Shown: positions 34,534-42,116, numbered from the stretch's first letter. The stretch is 64,000 nt of DNA from Bacillus sp. EB01 (GCF_000613125.1 NZ_HG964497.1:875207-939206), one strand, 5' to 3'. The notes: generated from the letters alone by a model not told the origin. A program made the numbers and translations.

Positions 34534-35994
34534 CTACAATCCGACTCTGCCCATGCCGTTGATGACTTTATCTAACAACTGGTCCATGACAGTCACATAT
34601 CTGGCAGCAGCATTATATGCCTGCTGGAATTTAATCATGTTTGCCATTTCCTCATCCAGGGATACACCGGAAACAGATTGGCGGCGGTTTTCTACCTGCT
34701 GGATAATCACTTCTGAGTTATCCTTCATCCGCTGGGCTTCGTTTGAATCAATCCCCAACTGGCCGATGATGTTCCGGTAAAAATCGTCTGCTGTTGAATT
34801 CGCACTTCCAAAGGTTACACCAACAAACTTTGCATTGGCGATTTCCTGTGCATTCTGGCCGTTACCAGTGGATGACGTGCCAGCAGATTCTTCCTTGCCT
34901 GCTGCAATCATGTTCAACGAGGCGATAATATCCCCATGGACTTCTATATCCGCGGCTGTTGAACCTGTAAAGAAAGGAACTCTTTCTTGCGAACTTCCAT
35001 TAATATTATTCAAATTATAGCCGTTTAGGTGGATGGAGTTAATTTGAGTTGTAAATGCTGCTGCCAGTTCATCCATTTTTCCTTTTAAGCCAGGAATGAT
35101 GGAAGACGCTTCAGAGCCTTTCAAACCATATGACTCCATATGGCCAAGCAATTCGCCTGAAGCGAAAGATACTTTTTGGTCGTCTATTTGGATTTCATCC
35201 GGATCCACGAGCCCTGTGGCTGGATCATAGCCAATTGTTAACTTGCCGGGTGTATGGCCTGAAACCAATACGCCATTGCCTGCCGAGACATTGACCATAC
35301 CGTTTGCTCCTGGAGTAACATTAACATTGACAAGCTTGGAGAGCCGGTCAATCAGGACATCGCGCTGGTCATAAAGGTCATTCGGCTGATAATTGTTCGG
35401 CACAAGACTAGAAATCTGCTTATTCAGACTTGCAATCTGTGAAGAAAGAGAATTAATTTCGCTTTCTTTTGTTTTGATGACATTTTTCAAATCACCTTGG
35501 ATTTGATCCAGTGTGTTGGATATGTGCTGAAAGGTTTCAGCTACAGCCACACCTCTTTGCCTTACAACCGCACGGGCGGCTGCACTGTCTGGATTTTTGG
35601 AAAGCTCTTCCCAACCCTTCCAGAACTCGTCCATTGTCGCAGCAAGCCCGGAATCGGATGGTTCGTTCAAAAGCTCCTCAATCCGGGTGAAAGTATTGGT
35701 TTTTGCTTCCCAATAGCCGAGATTTTTGCTCTCGCCGCGAATCTGGACATCCAGGTATTCTTCGCGGAGGCGGACGATTTTGCTAACCTCAACACCTGTC
35801 CCCAATTGGGCAGGAGACTGGTCATTGTGCATGCCAGGACTAGGGATCGCTTTTGAGGCCTGCATTTCTGCCCGCTGCCGTGTATATCCTGTTGTATTTG
35901 CATTTGCTATATTATGGCCAGTGACGGACAATGCAGTTTGCTGGGCATAAAGCCCTCTTTTCCCCACTTCCAAGCCGTGAAAAGTTGAAGCCAT
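34534..35994 (-). CDS. flgK: FlgK hook-associated protein 1
   Basis: 486 residues. N-terminal LSVTGHNIANANTTGYTRQR and C-terminal SGVSLDEEMANMIKFQQAYN are FlgK signatures. It is the first hook-filament junction layer. Confidence 0.96.
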   Translation of the reverse strand: MASTFHGLEVGKRGLYAQQTALSVTGHNIANANTTGYTRQRAEMQASKAIPSPGMHNDQSPAQLGTGVEVSKIVRLREEYLDVQIRGESKNLGYWEAKTNTFTRIEELLNEPSDSGLAATMDEFWKGWEELSKNPDSAAARAVVRQRGVAVAETFQHISNTLDQIQGDLKNVIKTKESEINSLSSQIASLNKQISSLVPNNYQPNDLYDQRDVLIDRLSKLVNVNVTPGANGMVNVSAGNGVLVSGHTPGKLTIGYDPATGLVDPDEIQIDDQKVSFASGELLGHMESYGLKGSEASSIIPGLKGKMDELAAAFTTQINSIHLNGYNLNNINGSSQERVPFFTGSTAADIEVHGDIIASLNMIAAGKEESAGTSSTGNGQNAQEIANAKFVGVTFGSANSTADDFYRNIIGQLGIDSNEAQRMKDNSEVIIQQVENRRQSVSGVSLDEEMANMIKFQQAYNAAARYVTVMDQLLDKVINGMGRVGL

Positions 35995-36026
35995 TCCCTA
36001 ACCCTCTCCTTGCCTAAAACTTCGAT

Positions 36027-36512
36027 CTATATTTTTGCATCTAGCAGACTTGAATATCGTTTCTTTACATTTGGCCCGTACCCGGTCGTCTGTTCCTTTC
36101 CAGCAAACAAACCGATTGAGTAGTGCAAATAGGACAACGACGTTTGAATTAATTGCTGGTTATCCTTGTTTGCCTGGCTTAACTCCTGAATAACATTCCG
36201 GAGTTTAGAGGCTGCGGCAGTAATACGATTTTTCAAGAAAGGTTGATGAACATGTCCAACAAGTTCATCCAGTGTGTAAGATGTACCTTCCAGTCCATTG
36301 TTGGTTTGATAATCCTTAACAAACTGTTCCCTTTCACGTTCGAGAACCCCAACTGCTTCTAAAAATCGCGCTTCTCTAGACAGCAGGCTCTGAAGCATTT
36401 CAGTATCCCCTGAGATCAGAACTTCCCGCTTCTCTTTAGCCAGTTCCAACAGCTGCCGATGCTCTTCATGCATCTTTTCCAATATATCTATTAAATTCGT
36501 AAGAGGCGCCAT
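36027..36512 (-). CDS. flgN: FlgN export chaperone
   Basis: 161-residue helical protein between flgM and flgK, the usual place for FlgN, the chaperone of FlgK and FlgL. The ATG at 36512 with AGGAGTGA upstream is preferred to the GTG nine bases earlier. Confidence 0.85.
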   Translation of the reverse strand: MAPLTNLIDILEKMHEEHRQLLELAKEKREVLISGDTEMLQSLLSREARFLEAVGVLEREREQFVKDYQTNNGLEGTSYTLDELVGHVHQPFLKNRITAAASKLRNVIQELSQANKDNQQLIQTSLSYLHYSIGLFAGKEQTTGYGPNVKKRYSSLLDAKI

Positions 36513-36523
36513 CTGCGTCACTC

Positions 36524-36799
36524 CTATTCTCCTTCATTTGCCCAAAAGCCAAGTAGTTTGTCTGCCACTTTGGAGCTATCGACATTATAGGTACCGTTTG
36601 CGATTTGTGCTTTTAGTTCCTGAATGCGTGCCTGGCGCTCTGCCTGGCCAGTAGCCATTGCTTTGGAAATCTCAAGTCCCTTCGCAGAAATCTTAACGTC
36701 TGCAGAAGGAGATGACTTCCTATCTGTATTGTTTATAGTTGAACGGTTCTGTTGACTCTGGTAGGAATGGAACCCATATTTCATGTCATTGATCCGCAT
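36524..36799 (-). CDS. flgM: Anti-sigma factor FlgM
   Basis: 91 residues with VKISAKGLEISKAM, then RIQELKAQIANGTYNVDSSK and VADKLLGFW, the SigD-binding C-terminal half. The ATG at 36799 follows AGGAGGGATTACT. It has its own sigma-D promoter, giving feedback on SigD, and heads flgM-flgN-flgK-flgL. Confidence 0.94.
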   Translation of the reverse strand: MRINDMKYGFHSYQSQQNRSTINNTDRKSSPSADVKISAKGLEISKAMATGQAERQARIQELKAQIANGTYNVDSSKVADKLLGFWANEGE

Positions 36800-36827
36800 A
36801 GTAATCCCTCCTATCACTTCCTTTCTA

Positions 36828-36855
36828 TTATCGGACATTTAGGAATGAATGTTTA
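36828..36855 (-). promoter_or_regulatory. Sigma-D promoter of flgM
   Basis: In the minus direction TAAA, 15 bases, GTCCGATAAT, about 28 bp before the flgM ATG. Confidence 0.85.
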
Positions 36856-36880
36856 GTGTTTTTTACAAAAAAACGTAAAA

Positions 36881-36913
36881 AAGCAGAGTTCCAAAGTTGG
36901 AACGCTGCTTTTT
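36881..36913 (-). terminator. Terminator after yviE
   Basis: In the minus direction AAAGCAG, GTTCCAA and TTGGAAC, CTGCTTTTTT form a long stem. It insulates flgM from yviE. Confidence 0.9.
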
Positions 36914-36916
36914 GCA

Positions 36917-37498
36917 TTAAGATTTGCTGTTAACATTCAGCCCAACAAAGTCAATCTCAAGCTGCTGTTTTTGCCTTACGTAGACTTCAACTTTACCAGG
37001 TGTGTAATTATGGATTGTTTCAAAAGGAGTATAGTCTGCCTGGACGCCGCCCCGCTCCCAGTTGATTTTAAGCTCAGTCGGAGTAAAATTTAATTTTACC
37101 GAACCATGGCTCGGAATGAACTTTATCGTTGTGTCTGCAGCTGGCGGGTTCACTTTGCTAGTTATAATATTGTTTAGTGCATCCGTTTTTTGCTCAATCG
37201 CAGCCAGCTGATCGCCTTCCTGCGAAATCTCGGCAACCGCTTCTAACGCAGCTTGTCTTGCTTCTGAAACCATGTCGGCATGAAAAGTGGCACGATTTTT
37301 CATATTCAGGTCATATCGTGCCTGCTCCTGATCGATTTCAAGCACTGAGGCTTGGCGGTCAATTGACATTCGGGCTGGCTGCTGATTTAAAGACAGCTGG
37401 GCTGGTTTTTGCTCAAGTTCCTGTATCGGCTCTGTCTTGCGTAAACCTATTTGCGCGTGTGTTTGGGTGATGCGTATTTGAGGGAACAACGTGTTCAC
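36917..37498 (-). CDS. yviE: YviE-like protein (DUF6470)
   Basis: 193 residues. The N-terminus IRITQTHAQIGLRKTEPIQ and repeated QPARMSIDRQ/LSLNQQ blocks, then WERGGVQADYTP, match the YviE family found in Gram-positive flagellar regions; the function is unknown. In B. subtilis it is followed by fliW and csrA; here a terminator and flgM follow instead. It lies 51 bp after flaG in the same transcript. Confidence 0.85.
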   Translation of the reverse strand: MNTLFPQIRITQTHAQIGLRKTEPIQELEQKPAQLSLNQQPARMSIDRQASVLEIDQEQARYDLNMKNRATFHADMVSEARQAALEAVAEISQEGDQLAAIEQKTDALNNIITSKVNPPAADTTIKFIPSHGSVKLNFTPTELKINWERGGVQADYTPFETIHNYTPGKVEVYVRQKQQLEIDFVGLNVNSKS

Positions 37499-37549
37499 TT
37501 CCTGAATTTATAGGATTATGTTGTATTCTAAGATGAAAGGTTCCCGATA

Positions 37550-37897
37550 TTATGCTTTACGGTCGATCAAATGGCCAAGATACTCGGACATCGCTGCATA
37601 CATATCGAGCAGCTTCTTTGAAGGAATTTCTCTGAGGACCTGGTTGGTGTTATCATCAATGAGTGTCACAAAGTACTCTTCCAAACCTTCGTGGTATTCA
37701 AATTTCAAATGCGATTGAGAGCTTGTTAAAAAATCATTCATGCTATTAATGACTTTTTCAGTTTGTTTCTTTGATGGGTGTTGCTCTGGAAGTTCTTCCT
37801 TAATAGGTATTACTTCTCTAACCTTTGGTACATCTACTTCCTGTTTAATATTCGTGTCCATCCGCAGTTGGTTGTGAAGCGTTATTTTATCCAGCAT
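37550..37897 (-). CDS. flaG: FlaG family protein (YvyC)
   Basis: 115 residues with the conserved C-terminal block LKFEYHEGLEEYFVTLIDD and REIPSKKLLDMYAAM. FlaG proteins influence filament length. GGAGGGG precedes the ATG, and a consensus sigma-D promoter lies upstream. Confidence 0.92.
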   Translation of the reverse strand: MLDKITLHNQLRMDTNIKQEVDVPKVREVIPIKEELPEQHPSKKQTEKVINSMNDFLTSSQSHLKFEYHEGLEEYFVTLIDDNTNQVLREIPSKKLLDMYAAMSEYLGHLIDRKA

Positions 37898-37933
37898 GGT
37901 ATCCCCTCCATGGCATAGTAGTGGCTATTTGCA

Positions 37934-37960
37934 ATATCGGATAAAACGAGGGGAAGTTTA
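37934..37960 (-). promoter_or_regulatory. Sigma-D promoter of flaG-yviE
   Basis: In the minus direction TAAA, 15 bases, TCCGATATT, nearly perfect. Confidence 0.88.
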
Positions 37961-38009
37961 GGAGTTTTTTTTTGACCAAAAAGAACCATTGTAAAAACTC
38001 TGAGAAAAC

Positions 38010-39593
38010 CTACTGCATTATCATTATCCCTGCTTGGTGCAATTTATTAGACACTCTATCAAATCCTTTCTCTTTTAATTCTTCCGGAAATATCCCTATA
38101 AAAGCGTATTCCTCAAGTAATTTATAGAAAAGCATTTTCCGAGTTGTCTTTTCAGAATAATGGGGATAGCGAGTAGAACCAAATAACCCAAAATATTCAA
38201 CTATATATTTCTGTCCATTCTGTTCAATGATCCAATCAGGAATATACGTTTCATTAGCATTCTCATTGTGGAAAAAGGCCGCCTCACGTTCAATTATTGC
38301 ATTGGTTAATAACTTGATAAATAAGTTATGAAGGATAAGCTCTTCTTTTGAATCACAGATTTGGCCATCATCCCCAACAAGCAATTGGAACTCTTGTAAT
38401 GAAAATGTATACTCTGGAAAACTTTCAATAATCCATCTATAAAATTTGCTATCATAGTGGCGGTCAGCAACACTAATAAATCGAGGGAAGTATTTACGAA
38501 AATAAGCCCGGTTTAAAAGTGGCAATTGATCACGCTTTATGTTTTCCTTTCTACAGTAATCCCTCAATGCCTGTATTCTATGCTCTTTTTTATACCAATA
38601 TTTATTCGGTACCCGCTGGAAGTCCGTTAGCGAGAACCTCCCTGGATAAAGAGCCTGGACAATTTCAATCGGTGATCCATGAAATCGGTCAAGCAAGCCA
38701 CCGAGTTTCGCTTCTGTAAGCTTTTTCTTTGTGAGAAAAGATGGTATATCTTGTTCTAACACACCTTCCTTTCCCAATAGCTTCTCAATCACATCCTTTG
38801 CATTTTGCAAATCATCCCAATAGCGATTTGGCTTTACGGGAAAATCTTCTATTGAAAAATGCTCAGGAAACAATGAACTCACTAGTTTTGAAACTGAACT
38901 AGAAAAAGAAGAAAGTACACCAGAAAGGCGATAGCGATAAAGAAGATCGCGATTTACCAGTTTTGGTACATCGTCCATTTGAATTTTTTCCTTTTCCAAT
39001 ATTTCAAGAAATTGTTGTTTTAAATTAGCCGTATCTTTTCGATAACCTTGGGGTGTCTTTTTAAAATCAGTTTCCTTGAAGCGATTGGGATAAAGTGAGC
39101 TTAATAACCTATAAGGAGAATCACCGTAACGCTTAAGTGGATTAGCAAAACCCCACTTAATGAGTAAATCGTAATTAATAGACGGAACGTCAGCAATTGT
39201 CAGCCCCTCCTGCTGAAGTCGCCATTCAAAACGTTCCTTTATGTTCCCTAGATTTGACCAATAATCTACCGGAACTTTACTAAACTCACATTCATGATAT
39301 TCGCCTGGATAAACAAAATGAATCAACTTACGAATTGATTTAAAACGATTCAAGGCACCCCAGAGCTTATTTTCTTTAATATGAGTGCGTGTAATTTTAG
39401 AAATCTCATCCCTTGTTAAACCAAGCTTAATTTCCAAAACATATCGAATAAGAACAATCGCGTTCTCATCCTTCTGCCACGTTCCTCTTGGCAGAGCACG
39501 TATTTGATTAGAAAGTAACTCATTATAAGGTTTTAAAGCTGGATGTTTGAGTAACTCATGATGTGATAGCCTTTGGAATTGTTCCAATTTCAT
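38010..39593 (-). CDS. Repeat protein with PD-(D/E)XK-like nuclease C-terminus
   Basis: About 527 residues (the frame extends three codons further up). Residues counted from the upstream codon: five tandem units of about 74 aa at 38-104, 110-180, 184-254, 258-328 and 332-405. Each begins P-x-x-YW or a variant, has a middle DxPxL and ends LYPxxF-x4-DF. Such units recall Firmicutes repeat proteins of unknown function (DUF4046-like, from memory). The tail has SKEEL (418-422), PDW (455-457), VEYFG (468-472) and a Lys-rich KTTRKMLFYK, the D...E...K order of restriction-endonuclease-like folds. The gene is AT-rich, lacks a clear ribosome site and has TATAAT only about 15 bases before the ATG, so the mRNA may be nearly leaderless. 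It is foreign-looking in the flagellar island. Confidence 0.6.
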   Translation of the reverse strand: MKLEQFQRLSHHELLKHPALKPYNELLSNQIRALPRGTWQKDENAIVLIRYVLEIKLGLTRDEISKITRTHIKENKLWGALNRFKSIRKLIHFVYPGEYHECEFSKVPVDYWSNLGNIKERFEWRLQQEGLTIADVPSINYDLLIKWGFANPLKRYGDSPYRLLSSLYPNRFKETDFKKTPQGYRKDTANLKQQFLEILEKEKIQMDDVPKLVNRDLLYRYRLSGVLSSFSSSVSKLVSSLFPEHFSIEDFPVKPNRYWDDLQNAKDVIEKLLGKEGVLEQDIPSFLTKKKLTEAKLGGLLDRFHGSPIEIVQALYPGRFSLTDFQRVPNKYWYKKEHRIQALRDYCRKENIKRDQLPLLNRAYFRKYFPRFISVADRHYDSKFYRWIIESFPEYTFSLQEFQLLVGDDGQICDSKEELILHNLFIKLLTNAIIEREAAFFHNENANETYIPDWIIEQNGQKYIVEYFGLFGSTRYPHYSEKTTRKMLFYKLLEEYAFIGIFPEELKEKGFDRVSNKLHQAGIMIMQ

Positions 39594-39856
39594 ATGTATC
39601 ACACTATTTGATTATACACAAAAAAGGAACGTATGTTTGTACATAAAAGCTATCTTAATAAATCTTTTTTCAGTGCCTTTTTTAATGTTAAAGGCCATGG
39701 ATAGTTCCGCGATTGCACTACTGGTAAGCCCTTAAATAGGGTCTCTACAAGAAATTCAAAAGTATGTTATTTGTTCCTGGATTTCTACATAGAAATTCAT
39801 TAATTTCGGATATCAGTTCCTGTTTTTTCATCCGCATACCCTTTAAAAATGCATGT
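39594..39856. other. Gap between flagellin and the repeat-nuclease gene
   Basis: It holds the TATAAT-type -10 element of the nuclease gene (about 39611-39616, minus strand) and no gene. Confidence 0.4.
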
Positions 39857-39893
39857 AAAAAAACACGGCTGATTGCTCAGACCGTGTTTTTTA
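39857..39893 (-). terminator. Terminator of the flagellin transcript
   Basis: AAAACACGG pairs with CCGTGTTTT, with a T run in the minus direction. It lies after the last C-terminal coding segment, so both introns are inside the hag transcript. Confidence 0.9.
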
Positions 39894-39900
39894 TTGTTTA

Positions 39901-39951
39901 TTAACGAAGAAGTTGAAGAACTCCTTGTGGCTGTTGGTTGGCTTGCTTTGC
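39901..39951 (-). CDS. hag: Flagellin C-terminal exon 3 (second C-terminus)
   Basis: Codes AKQANQQPQGVLQLLR and a stop, the classic Bacillus flagellin end, in an open frame beyond intron 2. It shares the protein sequence PQGVLQLLR with the end of exon 2 but differs at many third codon positions, so it is not a recent copy. It can be read only if intron 2 is spliced, or it is a relic of a second flagellin gene. Confidence 0.7.
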   Translation of the reverse strand, partial: AKQANQQPQGVLQLLR

Positions 39952-40298
39952 CGCTATGCCTTTCGGTCATAGAATAGACTATATCTTCATCCATACTATT
40001 ATGGAGCTGGGCACTTCGAACAGCTTATGCTGCCCTACGAGATTCATAGCCATAGCTTTTGCCGTAGACCGTATTCTCTAGTCGTTGAACCTTCTCCAGA
40101 GTTTCCTCACAGGAGCTTGGCTGCTGATTATCCATTGGTTCATCTTCATCATTTTCATGCCATCACGCTTACCGTTTCCAGTTGCGTTGTGGCTGATGAA
40201 GCTTTAGGAAGTTCCAGCAATTCACCCAGTTATCCTCTAGCTCGTTGCCAAGCTAGACGCCCTTCTAATCATTATCTCAAAAGTTGTAAAACCCCTTG
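39946..40298 (-). ncRNA. Group I intron 2 (no ORF)
   Basis: Conserved core elements on the minus strand: P (GAATTGCTGGAA, 40212-40223), Q (AATCAGCAGCCAAGCTCCT, 40110-40129), R (GTTCAACGACTAGA, 40077-40090) and S (GAAGATATAGTCT, 39976-39988). P2 is CTAGCT/AGCTAG. P9 is a GAAA-capped stem. The proposed 5' splice site follows ATGCCT, which pairs with GGGCGT just before P2 with a U-G pair at the cut. The 3' site is set at a G eight bases after P9, as in intron 1; GCG (39952) or CAG (39931) are alternatives. The first 27 bases encode QGVLQLLR and a stop in frame with exon 2. Confidence 0.85.
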
Positions 40299-40385
40299 AG
40301 GCATCTGATTGGATTGAGCCAGCATTGCTTGTGCTGCCTGAGAAAGAATTGAATTCTTAGTTTGTGCCATCATCTCTTTCGCCAT
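40272..40385 (-). CDS. hag: Flagellin exon 2 with a complete C-terminus
   Basis: Codes MAKEMMAQTKNSILSQ, then AAQAMLAQSNQMP and QGVLQLLR with a stop: the whole C-terminal D0 helix of flagellin. Joined to exon 1 it restores the family string RDVDMAKEMM. Its last nine codons overlap the proposed start of intron 2, so a full flagellin of 279 aa results if intron 1 is removed and intron 2 is kept. Confidence 0.85.
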   Translation of the reverse strand: MAKEMMAQTKNSILSQAAQAMLAQSNQMPQGVLQLLR

Positions 40386-40748
40386 CGTGCGAACATTTAC
40401 TTTCATAAATGACCAGACTATATCTTCACCCTCTAGTAATCTAGTAGGGGCTGGGCACTTCGGATCCACAATGCTGATGGACATTGTTTCACCTATGGAT
40501 TTCATCACCATAGCTTTTCGCCTTAGATGGTATATCCTAGTCGTTGAACCTTCTCCACTCTTTCGAGACAGGAGCTTGGCTGCTGATTGCCCAATCTTTT
40601 CTTTTTTCAAACCGTCACGTCTGTCGTTTCCAACTACGTTGTGGCAAGAAAAGCTCTAAGGGTTTTCCAGCAATTCACCCAATTATACTCGCTAGCCGTT
40701 ACCAGCTAGGACGACTGTGCTTGTTACTGCTTAAGCAGCTAAAGCATA
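40386..40748 (-). ncRNA. Group I intron 1 in the flagellin gene (no ORF)
   Basis: 363 nt. Core elements on the minus strand: P (GAATTGCTGGAAA, about 40664-40676), Q (AATCAGCAGCCAAGCTCCTG, 40569-40588), R (GTTCAACGACTAG, 40537-40549) and S (GAAGATATAGTCT, 40415-40427). P9 is CATTTAT-GAAA-GTAAATG. The exon ends in T (codon GAT) and the intron ends in G (CACG), as the class requires; removal joins RDVD to MAKEMM exactly. Pairing of the exon end with the guide sequence is weaker than in intron 2. No homing endonuclease frame is inside. Confidence 0.9.
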
Positions 40749-41474
40749 ATCTACGTCACGGATACGAGATTCCGCTGCAGTTGTGTTCTGTGCAGCATTA
40801 TCTAAGTTATTGATAGTATGTTCTAATCTATTTTGATATGCTCCTAATTTAGAGCGTTGGGCAGAGACTGAATCTAAAGCTGTTTGGAAAGTTGTAATCT
40901 GAGTCTGAGCTTTTCCATTATCTGATACATCAATATCACCAATAGTAGTAATAATACCTGCTAAGTCGATGCCTGTAGCAGCTGTAAAGTCTAATGTCAT
41001 GGACTCAGTTGCATTGGCACCAACTTGTAATGTAACAGTGCCAGCATTACCAGCTGAAGTACCGTCTAAAAGTTTCTGGTTATTAAACTGTGTAGTATCT
41101 TTTATACGTGTAAGTTCAGTCTTCAATTCCCCTAATTCATCAGCAATCGCAGTTCTATCTTCAGTATAATTTGTATCGTTCGCTGCCTGAACAGACAATT
41201 CACGCATACGTTGTAGAATATCTTGAGCTTCAGCTAAAGCTCCTTCGGCTACCTGAATCATTGATATACCGTCCTGGGCATTCTGAGATGCTTTTTCTAA
41301 CCCTCTAATTTGTCCACGCATTTTCTCTGAAATTGAAAGACCTGCTGCATCATCTCCAGCCTTGTTAATACGAAGACCTGAAGATAACTTCTCCATTGAA
41401 CTTTGTTGTGCATTATTCGCTGCACTCAATTGACGGTGAGTGTTAAGTGCTGCGATGTTATGGTTAATACGCAT
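40749..41474 (-). CDS. hag: Flagellin exon 1 (Hag)
   Basis: 242 codons: N-terminal D0/D1 (MRINHNIAALNTHRQLSAAN, LSSGLRINKAGDDAAGLSIS, RMRELSVQAANDT), a short variable centre and the start of the C-terminal coiled coil (LGAYQNRLEHTINNL, ESRIRDVD). Without splicing, five more codons (YALAA) and a stop follow, giving a protein without the export- and polymerisation-critical last helix. AGGAGG precedes the ATG. FliS binds the missing C-terminus, so unspliced product should be unable to use the chaperone. Confidence 0.95.
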
Positions 41475-41560
41475 TTCATTTTCCTCCTAAATGTATGTTT
41501 ATATTTTTAAAAGGATGATCCTTTTAAAGATGATTTATGATAAACCAATTCGGTTTATTA
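41475..41560 (-). promoter_or_regulatory. hag leader with two hairpins, candidate CsrA target
   Basis: In the minus direction TTTAAAAGGA pairs perfectly with TCCTTTTAAA around TCA (41506-41528), placing GGA at the stem tip about 17 bases before the AGGAGG ribosome site (41483-41488). A second stem TAAACC/GGTTTA lies at 41541-41557. B. subtilis CsrA binds two GGA sites in the hag leader, one overlapping the ribosome site; the layout here is similar. Confidence 0.55.
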
Positions 41561-41600
41561 TCCCGGTGTGTTAAATAAGTTTCTTATGAATCTATTATTT

Positions 41601-41627
41601 TTATCGGAGAGTGTGAAAAAGAGTTTA
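41601..41627 (-). promoter_or_regulatory. Sigma-D promoter of hag
   Basis: In the minus direction TAAA, 15 bases, TCCGATAA. It lies in the csrA-hag gap, giving hag its own start about 127 bp before the ATG. Confidence 0.9.
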
Positions 41628-41665
41628 GTGGTTTATTTAAATTTATTTTCACTACCTTTTTTGTG

Positions 41666-41989
41666 CTAAGAGATTTGTATTTCTTCCTGCAAATACAATT
41701 CTTCACGATAAACCCTGATCTCTCTCGGTGCATCAATTGCGAGCCGCAATAATCCTGTTTCTGTCAGGAGAATGGTCACTTTAATAGAATCGCCAATTTG
41801 AACGGTTTCACTAATTGATTTAAGTTTTTTCTTAAAAATTCTAGCAGGTTCAGGCTTGGACCTAGTCACCTGGATGTTTTCCGGTGCATCAACTGTCAGG
41901 CGGAGTTTTGAAGCAAATTGGACAGCTGTTACTTTCACATCTCCATCAATGATGACGGATTGTCCAATTTCCCTCCCAATAATCAACAT
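41666..41989 (-). CDS. csrA: Tandem double-CsrA protein
   Basis: 107 residues holding two CsrA units; ordinary CsrA is about 60-75. Unit 1 (1-45): MLIIGREIGQSVIIDGDVKV, LRLTVDAPENIQVTR with Arg43 at the place of the RNA-binding Arg44. Unit 2 (about 52-104): ISETVQIGDSIKVTILL, LRLAIDAPREIRVYREELYL with Arg95. The first strand of unit 2 is degenerate (IFKKKLK) and unit 1 lacks the E-E after Arg. CsrA normally works as a dimer with shared strands, so this chain could fold as a built-in pseudo-dimer with one good and one altered RNA site. GGGGAGG precedes the ATG. Confidence 0.9.
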   Translation of the reverse strand: MLIIGREIGQSVIIDGDVKVTAVQFASKLRLTVDAPENIQVTRSKPEPARIFKKKLKSISETVQIGDSIKVTILLTETGLLRLAIDAPREIRVYREELYLQEEIQIS

Positions 41990-42089
41990 TTATCGAACCT
42001 CCCCGGTTACCTCCTATTATTTTATTGTTAAAGAGATACAATAGTTTTCCTTATTTATTGATGAAAATAGTTCAAACTATCTATTATAC

Positions 42090-42116
42090 TTATCGTCAAG
42101 AAGCCGAAGTTGTTTA
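42090..42116 (-). promoter_or_regulatory. Sigma-D-like promoter of csrA
   Basis: In the minus direction TAAA, 15 bases, GACGATAA; one base off in the -10. Confidence 0.65.

Noticed and set aside
39800-39994. 64-aa minus-strand frame across the hag terminator
   Set aside because: It reads exon 3 in the wrong phase and runs through the terminator hairpin; no ribosome site.
40386-40610. Open frame through intron 1 into exon 2, giving a 112-aa protein
   Set aside because: Its N-terminal part translates the conserved group I core, has no ribosome site, and matches no family; only its last 37 residues are flagellin exon 2.
40027-40659. Plus-strand frames with similar peptides (SLVVEPSP) in both introns
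   Set aside because: They are antisense shadows; the similarity only reflects the shared intron cores.
39901-41474. Two separate full flagellin genes
   Set aside because: Only one N-terminal half exists; the second C-terminus is just 15-17 codons.
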